Source: Verrucomicrobiota bacterium (GTDB lineage Bacteria; Verrucomicrobiota; Verrucomicrobiia; Opitutales; Opitutaceae). From it: a stretch of DNA of 64,000 bases. This document shows, piece by piece, positions 25,733-35,237 of this stretch. The DNA is taken from assembly GCA_018239675.1 (NCBI GenBank), contig JAFEGX010000146.1, positions 1-64,000 of the forward strand, given 5' to 3'. The translations under genes were made by a program, and so were the position numbers. The notes beneath the pieces were generated by a model. That model worked only from the letters and a program-made list of their open reading frames with translations, was not told the DNA's origin and ran no database searches. How positions within the stretch are numbered: position 1 is the first letter of the stretch; every line of letters starts with the position of its first letter.

Positions 25733-27169
25733 GTGAACGACTCCACTCCCTCCGCTCCGATTCCCAACGTTCTCGCCGAGCGCTATGCGTCACCCGCGAT
25801 GAAGGACATCTGGTCCCAGCACGGGCGGGTCGCGCTGGAGCGCGACTTCTGGATCGCGGTGATGAAGGCCCAGCGGGACCTCGGCGTGCCGATCCCGGCG
25901 GAGGCGATCAAGGATTACGAGCGGGTGAAGGACCAGATCGACCTCGCGGCGATCGCCAAGCGCGAGCGGGTCACGCTGCACGACGTCAAGGCCCGCATCG
26001 AGGAGTTCTCCGACCTGGCCAAGCGCCAGTTCATCCACCTCGGGCTCACGAGCCGCGACCTCACGGAGAACGTCGAGCAGCTCCAGATCCAGCGCGCGTT
26101 GAAGGTCGTCGACTTCAAGGTCGCCGCCGCCCTGCTCGCGCTCGGCCGCCAGGCCGAGGCCCACCGCGACCTGATGATCACGGGCCGCACCCACAACGTC
26201 CCGGCGCAGCCCACCACGCTCGGGAAGCGGCTCGCGATGTTCGGGCAGGAGCTGCTGGTCGCGCATGCGCGGCTGGAGGAGCTGCTCGGGCGCTATCCGG
26301 TGCGCGGGCTGAAGGGCGCGGTCGGCACGCAGCTCGACCAGCTGACGCTGCTCGGCGGCGACGCCGGCAAGGTGGACCAGCTCGAGTCGCGCGTCCTCAA
26401 GCATCTCGGGTTCCACGCCTCGCTCGGCGCCGTCGGCCAGGTCTACCCGCGCTCGCTGGACCTCGAGGTGGTGACCGCGCTGCAGCAGGTGGCCGCGGCC
26501 GCCGCGAGCTGCGCCACGACGCTGCGCCTGATGGCCGGCGCCGGGCTGCTGACGGAGGGCTTCCAGGAGGGCCAGGTTGGCTCGTCGGCGATGCCGCACA
26601 AGGTCAACGCCCGGAACTGCGAGCGCATCTGCGGTTTCGCCACGATCATCGGCGGCTACGTCACCATGACCGGCGGCCTGGCGGGCCACCAGTGGAACGA
26701 GGGCGACGTCTCCTGCTCGGTCGTGCGGCGCGTCGCGCTGCCGGACGCGTTCTTCGCGATCGACGGCCTGCTGGAGACATTCCTCACCGTCCTCCGCCAG
26801 ATGGAGGTCTTCCCGGCGGCGGTCGCCGCGGAGAACGAGCGCAACCTGCCGTTCCTCGCGACCACGACCATCCTGATGGAGGCCGTGAAGCACGGCGCCG
26901 GCCGCGAGACCGCGCACGAGGCGATCAAGGAGCACGCCCTCGCCGCCGCGAAGGCGCTGCGGAGCGGCGGCGACGCCGACCTGCTCTCCCGCCTGGCCGG
27001 CGACAAGCGCGTCGGCCTCGGCAAGAAAGCCCTGCAGGCCATCCTCGCCGAGAACGCGCGCTTTGTCGGCGCCGCCCCGCACCAGGTGGACGCGTTCCTC
27101 GCGGAAGTGGCACCGCTGGCCAAGCGACACAAGGGCGCCGCGGACTACCGGCCCGGCCGGCTGCTGTAG
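25733..27169 (+). CDS. purB: Adenylosuccinate lyase
   Basis: 478 residues, fumarase/aspartase superfamily. The signature loop GSSAMPHKVNARNCERI, with the catalytic serine, is present, as are TSRDLTENVEQLQIQ and GRTHNVPAQPTTLGKR (His of the active site). It performs two fumarate-releasing steps in purine synthesis (SAICAR to AICAR, adenylosuccinate to AMP). The start is GTG at 25733; there is no closer ATG before conserved sequence. Confidence 0.95.
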   Translation: MNDSTPSAPIPNVLAERYASPAMKDIWSQHGRVALERDFWIAVMKAQRDLGVPIPAEAIKDYERVKDQIDLAAIAKRERVTLHDVKARIEEFSDLAKRQFIHLGLTSRDLTENVEQLQIQRALKVVDFKVAAALLALGRQAEAHRDLMITGRTHNVPAQPTTLGKRLAMFGQELLVAHARLEELLGRYPVRGLKGAVGTQLDQLTLLGGDAGKVDQLESRVLKHLGFHASLGAVGQVYPRSLDLEVVTALQQVAAAAASCATTLRLMAGAGLLTEGFQEGQVGSSAMPHKVNARNCERICGFATIIGGYVTMTGGLAGHQWNEGDVSCSVVRRVALPDAFFAIDGLLETFLTVLRQMEVFPAAVAAENERNLPFLATTTILMEAVKHGAGRETAHEAIKEHALAAAKALRSGGDADLLSRLAGDKRVGLGKKALQAILAENARFVGAAPHQVDAFLAEVAPLAKRHKGAADYRPGRLL

Positions 27170-27348
27170 GCCGGTCCGCGGCGGTCGCCGACGGCCCGCG
27201 TTTTTCCGTGTCCGGGGAATAAACGCCGCGCAAAACGCTGCGGAATCGGCGTGGTTCGACAAAAGCCGAAAATTGGGTTTGCAACCCCCCGGACCGCCCC
27301 GCTTTCTTGCCCATTCACGTTGTTTCCAACCCTTTAATTCATTCCGTC

Positions 27349-28605
27349 ATGGCTGAACTTGCAGGAAATGTCTTGGTGGCCCAGTCCGGTGGCCCCACCG
27401 CCGTCGTCAACGCCAGTGTCGCCGGCATCATCGCCGAAGCGCTGAACCACGATTGCGTGGAGGAGATCTACGGTTCGCTGAACGGCGTGGTCGGACTGCT
27501 CCAGGAGGACCTCGTCGACCTCGCGGCGGAGTCGCAGCAGCAGATCCGGGCGCTCAAGCACTCCCCCGGCGCCGCCCTCGGCTCCTGCCGCTTCAAGCTG
27601 AAGAAACCGGCCGATCTCGACCGCGTGCTCGAAGTGTTCAAGGCCCACAACATCCGCTACTTTTTCTACATCGGCGGCAACGACTCCCAGGACACCGCCG
27701 CGAAGATCTCCGCCCACGCCCAGGCCCAGGGCTACGAGGTCCGCGTGATCGGCATCCCGAAGACCTGCGACAACGACCTGCCCGTCACCGATCACTGCCC
27801 CGGCTACGGCAGCACCGCGAAGTACCTCGCCACGTCGATCCGCGAGCTCGCCGCCGACCATGACGCGCTCGGCCAGGGCGACCTGGTGTCGATCGTCGAG
27901 GTCATGGGCCGCGGCGCGGGCTGGATCGCCGCCAGCGCCGCCCTCGCCAAGCGCCGCGACCAGCCCCACGACCCGCCGCACCTGATCTATCTCCCCGAGG
28001 TGCCCTTCAACCAGGAGAAGTGCCTCGAGGACATCCGCCGCGTCCTCAAGCGCGAGAAGTTCTGCCAGATCGTCGTCGCCGAGGGCCTTACCGACGCCGA
28101 CGGCAACTATGTCTCGGCCGACCCCGCGACCGATGCCTTCGGCCATGCCCAGCTCGGCGGCGCCGGCGACTTCCTCAAGGATCTCGTCGAGGCCAACCTC
28201 CCGGGCGTCAAGGTCCGCCTCTCCAATCCCGGCCTCCTGCAGCGCAGCGCCGCCCACGCCGCGTCGAAGGTCGACGCCGACGAGGCGTACCTCGCGGGCC
28301 AGGCCGCGGTGAAGGCCGCGATCGCCGGCGAGACCGACAAGCTTGTCACGCTCGTCCGCGGCGACACCGACACCTACACCTGCGAGACCGGCCTCGTGGC
28401 GCTCGCCGAGGTCGCCAACAACGTCAAGAAGCTGCCGCGCGAGTGGATCAACGAGGACGGCGTGAGCATGAACTTCCAGTTTATCCGCTACGCCCAGCCG
28501 CTGATCCAGGGCGAGGTCGCCGTGCCGCACGAGAACGGCGTCCCGGTGTTCGCCCGCCTCGACAAGGTCCGCGTCGACAAGACGCTGCCCGCCTACCTCG
28601 CCTGA
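27349..28605 (+). CDS. pfp: Pyrophosphate--fructose 6-phosphate 1-phosphotransferase
   Basis: 418 residues, phosphofructokinase fold. The loop GGNDSQDTA and the motif PKTCDNDLPVTDHCPGYGS place it in the PPi-dependent group rather than the ATP-dependent GGDGS type. VEVMGRGAGWIA and YLPEVPF are the substrate-binding segments. It interconverts fructose 6-phosphate and fructose 1,6-bisphosphate reversibly using PPi, saving ATP in glycolysis. The ATG at 27349 is chosen; similarity begins a few residues later. A strong terminator follows the stop. Confidence 0.93.
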   Translation: MAELAGNVLVAQSGGPTAVVNASVAGIIAEALNHDCVEEIYGSLNGVVGLLQEDLVDLAAESQQQIRALKHSPGAALGSCRFKLKKPADLDRVLEVFKAHNIRYFFYIGGNDSQDTAAKISAHAQAQGYEVRVIGIPKTCDNDLPVTDHCPGYGSTAKYLATSIRELAADHDALGQGDLVSIVEVMGRGAGWIAASAALAKRRDQPHDPPHLIYLPEVPFNQEKCLEDIRRVLKREKFCQIVVAEGLTDADGNYVSADPATDAFGHAQLGGAGDFLKDLVEANLPGVKVRLSNPGLLQRSAAHAASKVDADEAYLAGQAAVKAAIAGETDKLVTLVRGDTDTYTCETGLVALAEVANNVKKLPREWINEDGVSMNFQFIRYAQPLIQGEVAVPHENGVPVFARLDKVRVDKTLPAYLA

Positions 28606-28627
28606 GCCGGCACAACCTGAGATTTCA

Positions 28628-28660
28628 AAGCCGGTCCCGCGGGACCGGCTTTTTTGTTTT
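28628..28660 (+). terminator. Rho-independent terminator of pfp
   Basis: AAGCCGGTCCC and GGGACCGGCTT form a stem of about 11 bp with a CGC-type loop, directly followed by TTTTTTGTTTT. It starts 22 bp after the pfp stop. This is the only canonical stem-plus-T-run terminator I see in the window. Confidence 0.93.
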
Positions 28661-28817
28661 ACCACGAAGGACACCAAGCACACCAAGCTCGGAGCTCCGC
28701 GAGCTTTGCGCTCTTAGCGGTCATCCCTAATCCATCCCGATCCGCTTCACCGCCAAGCCCGCGAAGCACGCGACGAAAACCCGGGCCTGGCCTTGGTGAG
28801 CTTCGTGCCCTTCGTGG
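28661..28817. repeat. Long CCACGAAG-family element with nested inner hairpin, copy 1
   Basis: The outer arms ACCACGAAGGACACCAAGC and CTTCGTGCCCTTCGTGG enclose an inner pair (AGCTTTGCGCTCTTAGCGGT with CCGCTTCACCGCCAAGC style words). The whole ~157 nt aligns with 61832-61996. It separates the convergent pfp and phytanoyl-CoA dioxygenase genes and ends 10 bp before the latter's stop codon. Confidence 0.78.
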
Positions 28818-28826
28818 CAAACCTGG

Positions 28827-29576
28827 TCACCGCCCGTTGCGGCGGGCGCCGTTCACGAGGAACGGCTCCGCGAATGCCGCCAGCTTGCCGTCGGGCCGGC
28901 GGAGCGGCTCGGCGGAGTACTGCGGGAGGTAAACGCGACGCCAGCGCGGCGTGGTGTTGAAGCCGCTGCGGTGGAGCACCGTGCTCGAGAAGACCGCGAT
29001 GCTGCCGGCCGGCACGATCACGGGATCGCCCGGATCCGGCCCAAAGTAACCCTCGAGGTCGTTCGACTCCGGGTTCTTCCGGTGCGGCACCACCTCGCGG
29101 GTGCCGGCCCGCGAATACGGGAGCAGGTAAACCGTGCCGTTGGCCTCGCTCACGTCGTCGAGCGTCACCCAGCACGTGATGTACGGCCGGTGCGGCGTGC
29201 CGACATACGCCGAGTCCTGGTGCCAGCTGAACTTCGCGCCCTTCTCCGGACCCTTCACCACGAACTGCTCCCAGAAGAGGTAGGCGTTGTCGCCCAGCGT
29301 GGCGCGGCAGACCTCGGCCATCACGTCGCTGTAGATGAACTCCGGCAGGCGCGTGCCCTGGTGGCGGTTGGCGATGAAGTAGCGGTTGCCCTTGATGTTG
29401 ATGCCCTGCTGGGTCACGCCCGCGGCCTCCATCTCGGCGTCGTGCACCTTGATGAACTCGCCGCAGACCTCCCACATCATCGCGAGGTGCGCCGGGGGCA
29501 CGACCTGCGGCAGGACGAAATAGCCTTCGTCCCGGAACTGCTGCTGCTGCGCTGCGCTGATGAGGGGCTGGCTCAT
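28827..29576 (-). CDS. Phytanoyl-CoA dioxygenase (PhyH) family protein
   Basis: 249 residues. The Fe(II)/2-oxoglutarate oxygenase motif is WHQDSAY (His and Asp ligands) with the distal histidine in VLHRSGFNTT and a 2-oxoglutarate arginine shortly after (TPRWRRVYLP). The N-terminus FRDEGYFVLPQVVP is typical of bacterial PhyH-like enzymes. The substrate is unknown; the family includes halogenases and hydroxylases acting on small metabolites. It lies 35 bp downstream of cstA on the same strand, but a functional link is not evident. Confidence 0.85.
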   Translation of the reverse strand: MSQPLISAAQQQQFRDEGYFVLPQVVPPAHLAMMWEVCGEFIKVHDAEMEAAGVTQQGINIKGNRYFIANRHQGTRLPEFIYSDVMAEVCRATLGDNAYLFWEQFVVKGPEKGAKFSWHQDSAYVGTPHRPYITCWVTLDDVSEANGTVYLLPYSRAGTREVVPHRKNPESNDLEGYFGPDPGDPVIVPAGSIAVFSSTVLHRSGFNTTPRWRRVYLPQYSAEPLRRPDGKLAAFAEPFLVNGARRNGR

Positions 29577-29611
29577 GAAAACGGAATCCCCGCGACCGCC
29601 GGGCGGCGGCT

Positions 29612-31684
29612 TCAGCGCGCGGGCTGGGTGGCGGCCACCGGCACGTAGGGCTCCTCGTGGAGCTCCGGCACGCTCCGGCCGGCCAGAAGCAGCCACCAGC
29701 TGCGGGCGCAGGTCACCACGACCACGGCCACCAGCAGGAGGAACACGCCGGTCACGGCGGCGTTCACGTAGTTGTTGAACAGCTGGTGCTCCCAGATGGT
29801 CTGCTGCGCCGCGTCCGCGCCGCCGGCGGCCAGCTTCTGCCGCAGGCCGGAGGCCGCCGCGAGGAAACCGAGCCGCGGGTCCGCGCTGAAGATCTTCATC
29901 ACGCCGGCGGACATCGTGACCGCCAGGAGCCACGCCAGCGGCACGAGGGTTGTCCAGGCGTAGCGGGTGCGGCCCATCTTGATCAGCACGGTCGTGCCGA
30001 GCGCCAGCGCCAGGACCGCGAGGAGCTGGTTGGCGATGCCGAAGATCGGCCAGAGGGAATTGATGCCGCCCAGCGGGTCCACCACGCCCTGGTAGAGGAA
30101 CCAGCCCCAGGCGGCCACGAAGAGCGCGGTCGCGAAGGTGTTGCTGGCCCACGACCGGGTGTTGGCCAGCGGCTTCCACGCCATGCCGAGGAGGTCCTGC
30201 ACGAGAAAGCGGCCGACGCGCGTGCCGGCGTCGATGGTCGTGAGGATGAACAGCGCCTCGAACATGATCGCGAAGTGGTACCAGAGCGCGAGGGCGGCCC
30301 GGCTGCCGATGACGCCGGCGAACATGTGCGCCATGCCCACCGCAAACGTCGGGGCACCGCCGACCCGGCCCACCATCGTCTTCTCGCCCACGCTCGCCGC
30401 GAGCCCGGCCATGTCGGCCGGCGTCACCGGGTAGCCCAGCGCGGTGACCCTCGCCGTCACCTCCGCCGCGGTCCCGCTCATGTTGATCGCGAAATACTGC
30501 CCCGGCTCCATCGCGCAGGCCGCGATCAGCGCCATGATGCCCACGCACATCTCGGTGATCATCGCGCCATAGCCGACCGTGCGGATGTCGGTCTCCCGCG
30601 CGAGCAGCTTGGGCGTCGTGCCCGACGAGATCAGCGAGTGGAAGCCCGAGACTGCGGCGCAGGCGATCGTGATGAAGCAGAAGGGAAACACCGGGCCGGC
30701 GAACACCGGGCCCGAGCCGTCGATGAACTTGGTCAGCGCCGGCATCCGGAGCTGCGGCGCAAGGATCACGATCGCCACCGCCAGCGCCGCCACCGTGCCG
30801 ATCTTCATGAAGGTGCTCAGGTAGTCGCGCGGCGCGAGCAGCAGCCACACCGGCAGCACCGACGCGAGCAGGCCGTAGCCCATGATCCACCACGCCAGGG
30901 TCGTGCCCCGGAGCGTCAGCACGCCTTCCAGCGGGGAGCCGGCGATGAACTTGCCGCCGTACACCGCCGCGAGCAGCGCAACCACGCCGAAGACGCTGAT
31001 CCAGCCCAGGCGCGAGGAACTCGAGCCCGCCGAGCGCATGCCGAGTCCCATCACCACCGCGATCGGCATCGTTGCCGCGATCGTGAACAGGCCCCACGGG
31101 CTCTCCGCCAGCGCCTTCACCACCACCAGCGCCAGGACCGCGAGCAGGATGATCATGATCGCGATGATGCTCACCAGCGCGATCACGCCGGCAAACGGGT
31201 TGACCTCCTCGGCCACCATCTGGCCCAGGGACTTTCCGCGCCGCCGCACCGAGCAGAACATGATCACGCAGTCGTGGACCGCGCCGCCCAGCGTCGCGCC
31301 CACCAGCATCCACAGCATCCCGGGCAGGAAGCCGAACTGCGCGGCCAGCACGGGCCCGACCAGCGGGCCGGGACCGGCGATCGCGGCGAAATGGTGGCCG
31401 AACACGACCCACCGGTTGGTCCGGACGAAATCCTTCCCATCCTCGTGCACCACGGCCGGCGTCGCGCGCAGCTCGTCCAGCGTCAGCACCCGGGCCATCA
31501 GCCAGGCGGAGTGGAACCGGTACGCCACCGCGAAGACGCACGCCGCGGCGATCACCATCCAGAGGGCGTTGACCGCCTCGCCCCGGCTCCAGGCGAGCAC
31601 CCCGATGGCGAAGGTGCCGAGCGCCACGACCGCGCCCCAGCCAGCGAGTCGGATCCAGGAACGGGTAGACGCAGCGGTGCTCAT
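29612..31684 (-). CDS. cstA: Carbon starvation protein A, peptide/pyruvate transporter
   Basis: 690 residues, close to the ~700 of E. coli CstA. About 16-18 hydrophobic helices are visible. The signature FGHHFAAIAGPGPLVGPVLA and GGAVHDCVIMFCSVRRRGKS lie near the N-terminus, and DAGTRVGRFLVQDLLG in the later half. Family members import peptides or pyruvate with protons. No LytS/LytR-type sensor is adjacent, so its control is not seen. It is transcribed away from the GH38-like gene across a 132-bp gap. Confidence 0.93.
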   Translation of the reverse strand: MSTAASTRSWIRLAGWGAVVALGTFAIGVLAWSRGEAVNALWMVIAAACVFAVAYRFHSAWLMARVLTLDELRATPAVVHEDGKDFVRTNRWVVFGHHFAAIAGPGPLVGPVLAAQFGFLPGMLWMLVGATLGGAVHDCVIMFCSVRRRGKSLGQMVAEEVNPFAGVIALVSIIAIMIILLAVLALVVVKALAESPWGLFTIAATMPIAVVMGLGMRSAGSSSSRLGWISVFGVVALLAAVYGGKFIAGSPLEGVLTLRGTTLAWWIMGYGLLASVLPVWLLLAPRDYLSTFMKIGTVAALAVAIVILAPQLRMPALTKFIDGSGPVFAGPVFPFCFITIACAAVSGFHSLISSGTTPKLLARETDIRTVGYGAMITEMCVGIMALIAACAMEPGQYFAINMSGTAAEVTARVTALGYPVTPADMAGLAASVGEKTMVGRVGGAPTFAVGMAHMFAGVIGSRAALALWYHFAIMFEALFILTTIDAGTRVGRFLVQDLLGMAWKPLANTRSWASNTFATALFVAAWGWFLYQGVVDPLGGINSLWPIFGIANQLLAVLALALGTTVLIKMGRTRYAWTTLVPLAWLLAVTMSAGVMKIFSADPRLGFLAAASGLRQKLAAGGADAAQQTIWEHQLFNNYVNAAVTGVFLLLVAVVVVTCARSWWLLLAGRSVPELHEEPYVPVAATQPAR

Positions 31685-31816
31685 GGGACGGAATACGGGG
31701 CTGGGCGTAAGATGGGAAAGCGGCGGTCCGGCGCAAGCGCGCGATGCGGCGGAAATGATTGCTCATTCGCGAGCGGGATTGCCTCGCACCCGCCAATGTA
31801 GCACTCAGGACCCGCC

Positions 31817-33817
31817 ATGCCGCGTCTGCGCCGCATCCTGGTCGTATTCAAGACCCACCTCGACATCGGCTACACGGACCTCGGGGCGGCGGTGCTGCGG
31901 CAGTACTGCGCGCGCTTCATTCCCCGGGCCCTGGCCGCCGCCCGCGAGCTGCGCGAGGCCGGCGGCCCCGACCGGTTCGTCTGGACCACGGGCTCGTGGC
32001 TGATCACCGAGTACCTCGAGCGCGCCCGCCCCGCCGCGCGGCGGCAGCTGGAGCAGGCCATTGCGGCCGGGGACCTGGCATGGCACGCCCTACCCTTCAC
32101 CTGGCACTCCGAACTGCTCGACGAGGGACTCGTCGACTTTGGCCTGTCGCTCGCCGCGGACCTCGACCGCCGCTTCGGCCGCCGGACCATCGCCGCCAAG
32201 ATGACCGACGTCCCGGGTCACACCCGGTCACTGGTCCCGCTCCTCGCCCGGGCCGGCGTGAAGTTCCTTCACCTCGGCGTCAACCCCGCCACGCCCGTGC
32301 CGGCCACTCCGCCCGTCTTCCGCTGGCGGGCCCCGGGCGGCGCGGAGGTGATTGTCGCCTACGGCGGCGACTACGGCCGCCCGGTCCGCGTGCCCGGCTG
32401 CCTGGTCGGGCTCCATTTCGCACACACCGGCGACAACCACGGGCCCCAGGACCCCGCCGCCGTGCGGGCCACGCTGGCCGCGGTGCGGGCCGCCCACCCG
32501 GGCGCGGAGGTGACGGCGGGCACGCTCGACGAGTTCGCCCGCGCCCTCCGCCTGGCGGCAGCGCGCCTGCCGGTGGTGACTGACGAGATCGGCGACACCT
32601 GGATCCACGGGGTGGCCAGCGATCCCTGGAAGGTCGCCCGCTATCGCGCCCTGCTGGAATTCCGCCGCACCGCCCTCGCCCGCCGGCCGCGGCTGCGCTC
32701 AACGCCGTCGTTCCGCCGGTTCTCCCGGGAATTGCTCCTCGTGCCCGAGCACACCTGGGGCCGCGACACCAAGATCGTCATCCCGAGAAAAACGGGTCCC
32801 TGGGTCATCTACACTCCCGGGCACTGGAGGAAGCCCGGCTTCGAACGGGATCGGCGGCGCGGGCTTTTCCGCGGGCTCGAGGCGTCATGGCGCGAGCAGC
32901 GCGCGTACCTTGCGGCGGCGGTCGCCGCCCTGCCGCCGGGACCGTGGCGGCGAGCGGCCCGTCAGGCGGTGGCGGCCTGCCGGGCGGTACGCCCGGCCCG
33001 GGCCGGCCTCGAGCCGGTGGCAGGGAGGCGGGTCACCGTCGCGGGCCACGAGATGCAGTTCGACCGCCGCGGCGCACTTGTGCACTGGCGGACGCCCGAG
33101 GGCCGGGAACTGGCCGGTCCCCGGCATCCGCTCGGGCTCTTCAGCTATCAGGTGTTCTCGCCGGCCGACTACGAGCGATGGTTCCGGAGTTACGTCGTGA
33201 ATCATGCCATGACCGAAACCTGGTCGCGGCCGGACTTCACCAAGTTCGGCTACGAGAAGCTGCGCGGCCTCCGGGCCCGGCGCTGGCACGCCGAGCTGCT
33301 TGAGGTATTCCTCGACCTCCGCCGTCACGCGCCCCGCGTCGTGCTGAAGTTGCGCGTGCCGGCCGCCGCTTCCCGGGACTTCGGCTGCCCGCCGGAGGTG
33401 CAGCTTGCCTGGACCCCGCCGGTCGGCCTGGCGCCGGCCCGCTTCAGCCTGCAGTGGTTTGGCAAGCCCGCGAGCCGGATCCCCGAGTCGGCCTGGTGCT
33501 CGTTCGTGCCGCGGGTGCCGCATCCGGCGCAATGGCGCCTGGTGAAGCTCGGCGCTCCCATCGACCCGCGGCGGGTGGTGCCGCGCGGCAATCGCCGGAT
33601 CCACGCCATCGAACGGGCGGTGCACCCGACGCTGGCCATCGTCAACCGGCATGCGCCGGTGGTGGCGTTGGACCGGGCCACCCTGCTGGACTTCCGGCCC
33701 GAGCCGCCCGACCTGCGGCACGGGCTGCACTTCAACCTGGTGAACAATGCCTGGGGCACGAACTTCGTGCAGTGGACCGAGGGCAGCGCGCGGTTCGAGT
33801 TCGAGCTCCACGTTTGA
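31817..33817 (+). CDS. GH38-like glycoside hydrolase family protein (DUF5054 type)
   Basis: 666 residues. The N-terminus FKTHLDIGYTDL carries the His-x-Asp metal pair of GH38-like alpha-mannosidase folds, and MTDVPGHTRSLVPLLARAGV offers a candidate nucleophile aspartate. TDEIGDTWIHGVASDPWKVARYRALLEF closes the catalytic half. The C-terminal ~300 residues are beta-rich. There is no signal peptide, so it is likely cytoplasmic. The enzyme family is largely uncharacterised; a role in carbohydrate breakdown is inference. It stands alone with no sugar transporter nearby. Confidence 0.72.
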   Translation: MPRLRRILVVFKTHLDIGYTDLGAAVLRQYCARFIPRALAAARELREAGGPDRFVWTTGSWLITEYLERARPAARRQLEQAIAAGDLAWHALPFTWHSELLDEGLVDFGLSLAADLDRRFGRRTIAAKMTDVPGHTRSLVPLLARAGVKFLHLGVNPATPVPATPPVFRWRAPGGAEVIVAYGGDYGRPVRVPGCLVGLHFAHTGDNHGPQDPAAVRATLAAVRAAHPGAEVTAGTLDEFARALRLAAARLPVVTDEIGDTWIHGVASDPWKVARYRALLEFRRTALARRPRLRSTPSFRRFSRELLLVPEHTWGRDTKIVIPRKTGPWVIYTPGHWRKPGFERDRRRGLFRGLEASWREQRAYLAAAVAALPPGPWRRAARQAVAACRAVRPARAGLEPVAGRRVTVAGHEMQFDRRGALVHWRTPEGRELAGPRHPLGLFSYQVFSPADYERWFRSYVVNHAMTETWSRPDFTKFGYEKLRGLRARRWHAELLEVFLDLRRHAPRVVLKLRVPAAASRDFGCPPEVQLAWTPPVGLAPARFSLQWFGKPASRIPESAWCSFVPRVPHPAQWRLVKLGAPIDPRRVVPRGNRRIHAIERAVHPTLAIVNRHAPVVALDRATLLDFRPEPPDLRHGLHFNLVNNAWGTNFVQWTEGSARFEFELHV

Positions 33818-33864
33818 CGCGGCGGCCGCGGCTCGCACTGGCGTCAACGGAAGCCGAAACAATT

Positions 33865-34719
33865 TCAGAGGCGATAGACCCGCCGGGCCGTGCCGGTCGC
33901 GATGGCCTCGCGCTCGGCCGGCGGGAGCCGGCTGAGCAGCTCGGCCGTGGTCTCCAGCCAGGGCACCATGCCGAAGGTCAGGTTGCAGAGCGGCCAGTCG
34001 CTTCCCCACATCATCCGGCCGGGACCGAAGGATTCCAGCAGCAGGTCGAAACACGGGCGCACCTGGGCGGTGAGCGGTTTTCGCGCATCGCACAGGCTCG
34101 CCAGGCCCGAGAACTTGCAGACCACGTTGGGGCGGGCGGCGATGAGCCGGATGCCCTCGCGCCAGACGGCCAAGTGCCCGCCGGCGAGGTCAGGAACCCC
34201 GCCATGGTCGAGGACCAGGACCGTTTCGGGGCACCGCTCCGCCAGCTCCGCCGCGGCCCGCAGCAGGCGGGGCCGGAGGCAGAGGTCGAACGGGAGGCCG
34301 AAGGCCGGCAGCCGACGAAGGTTGGCCGCGAATTCCGGCGTGGTGCAGAGATCGTCCGGCTGGGTATGAAGGACGCGCCGCAGGCCACGGATCCGAGGCT
34401 CCCGGGCGTAGTGTTCCAGCCGCTCCGGAAAGTCGCCCGCCTCCGGCCACGCGCCCGCGATCACCGCGGCCACCGCCGGCGCCGGTCCACGGCCGCTCGC
34501 CAGCCGGGCAAAATGCCCCGCCTCCGCCTCCTGCTGGGCGGCCGGCACGTCGCCCTCCATGAACAGCAAGGAGGCGACCCGCACGCCCGGGGCGGGCGCG
34601 ACCGCCGCCTGGTAGTCCCCGAGCCGGTAACCCCGGTCGAGGATCGCGGATCCCGCGCACCAGGCATAGGTGAACCGCTCCGGGTGAAGCAGGTGGACGT
34701 GGGTGTCAATCAGCTCCAT
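33865..34719 (-). CDS. Amidohydrolase family 2 (fuconolactonase-like) protein
   Basis: 284 residues, TIM-barrel metal-dependent hydrolase. The N-terminal DTHVHLLHPERFTY motif and the C-terminal MMWGSDWPLCNL aspartate motif are typical of the amidohydrolase_2 family that includes lactonases and decarboxylases. LVLDHGGVPDLAGG has the central His. The likely substrate is a sugar lactone, but this is family-level only. Its start overlaps the end of the MarR gene by 14 bp, so it is probably co-transcribed with and controlled by that regulator. Confidence 0.83.
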   Translation of the reverse strand: MELIDTHVHLLHPERFTYAWCAGSAILDRGYRLGDYQAAVAPAPGVRVASLLFMEGDVPAAQQEAEAGHFARLASGRGPAPAVAAVIAGAWPEAGDFPERLEHYAREPRIRGLRRVLHTQPDDLCTTPEFAANLRRLPAFGLPFDLCLRPRLLRAAAELAERCPETVLVLDHGGVPDLAGGHLAVWREGIRLIAARPNVVCKFSGLASLCDARKPLTAQVRPCFDLLLESFGPGRMMWGSDWPLCNLTFGMVPWLETTAELLSRLPPAEREAIATGTARRVYRL

Positions 34720-35161
34720 GGTCGCGCCGCGTCCGGCCCGGCGACGGCCGCAGATGGCTCGAGGCGAGCAGGCGGCGCAACTCCGGGCGGAGCTGCTGCA
34801 GCTCCCCGAGGTGGGCCGCCGACAGCCGCCCCAGGATCGCCTCGCCGCGCGCGGTCAGCCGGATCTCGAGGCGGCGGCGGTCGGCCGGCGAGGGCGTCCG
34901 CCCCACCAGTTTCCGGGCCATCAGCCGGTCGACCAGCCCGACCGCGCTGTGGTGCCGGAGATGGAGCCGCGCGGCGATCTCCCCGACCGAGGCGTGGTCG
35001 CGGCCTGGGAAGCCCTTGATGGCCAGCAGCGCCTGGTGCTGCTGCGGCGTGAGCCCGGCCGCCGTCGCCGCCTCCTGGCTGAACCGCAGGAAGCCCCCCA
35101 GGGCATGACGCAGCGCGGCCAGCAGCTCGTATTGCGACTTGGTCAGGCGGGGGGCGGGCAT
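34706..35161 (-). CDS. MarR-family transcriptional regulator
   Basis: 151 residues with a winged helix-turn-helix core (LTPQQHQALLAIKGFPG, SVGEIAARLHLRHHSAVGLVDRLMARKLVGRTPSPADRRRLEIRLTARGEAIL). The DRR wing motif is intact. It is divergent from the ClC channel gene, with a near-perfect palindrome between them, and overlaps the amidohydrolase gene downstream. It presumably represses itself and the channel. ATG at 35161 is used; 11 upstream codons are open but look non-coding. The ligand is unknown. Confidence 0.88.
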   Translation of the reverse strand: MPAPRLTKSQYELLAALRHALGGFLRFSQEAATAAGLTPQQHQALLAIKGFPGRDHASVGEIAARLHLRHHSAVGLVDRLMARKLVGRTPSPADRRRLEIRLTARGEAILGRLSAAHLGELQQLRPELRRLLASSHLRPSPGRTRRDHGAD

Positions 35162-35209
35162 GGCGGCGACGCCCCAGCAAGGCCCGGGAAGCACGCCGGC
35201 TCAATCTCA

Positions 35210-35237
35210 TTTGGATTGTATCGTACTACGATATAAT
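35210..35237 (+). promoter_or_regulatory. ClC promoter with overlapping MarR-type operator
   Basis: ATTGTATCGTA-C-TACGATATAAT (35215-35237) is an 11-1-11 palindrome with one mismatch, an AT-rich island in GC-rich DNA. Its right half ends in a perfect TATAAT (-10, 35232-35237) with TTTGGA 16 bp upstream as a weak -35. The ClC ATG is 15 bp beyond. Binding of a MarR dimer here would block RNA polymerase. The symmetric half gives TACAAT for the marR direction. Confidence 0.7.

Noticed and set aside
29577-31796. Apparent upstream fusion to the phytanoyl-CoA dioxygenase
   Set aside because: The extra ~740 codons lie in another frame over cstA; the cstA frame shows real membrane helices and family motifs, the extension does not.
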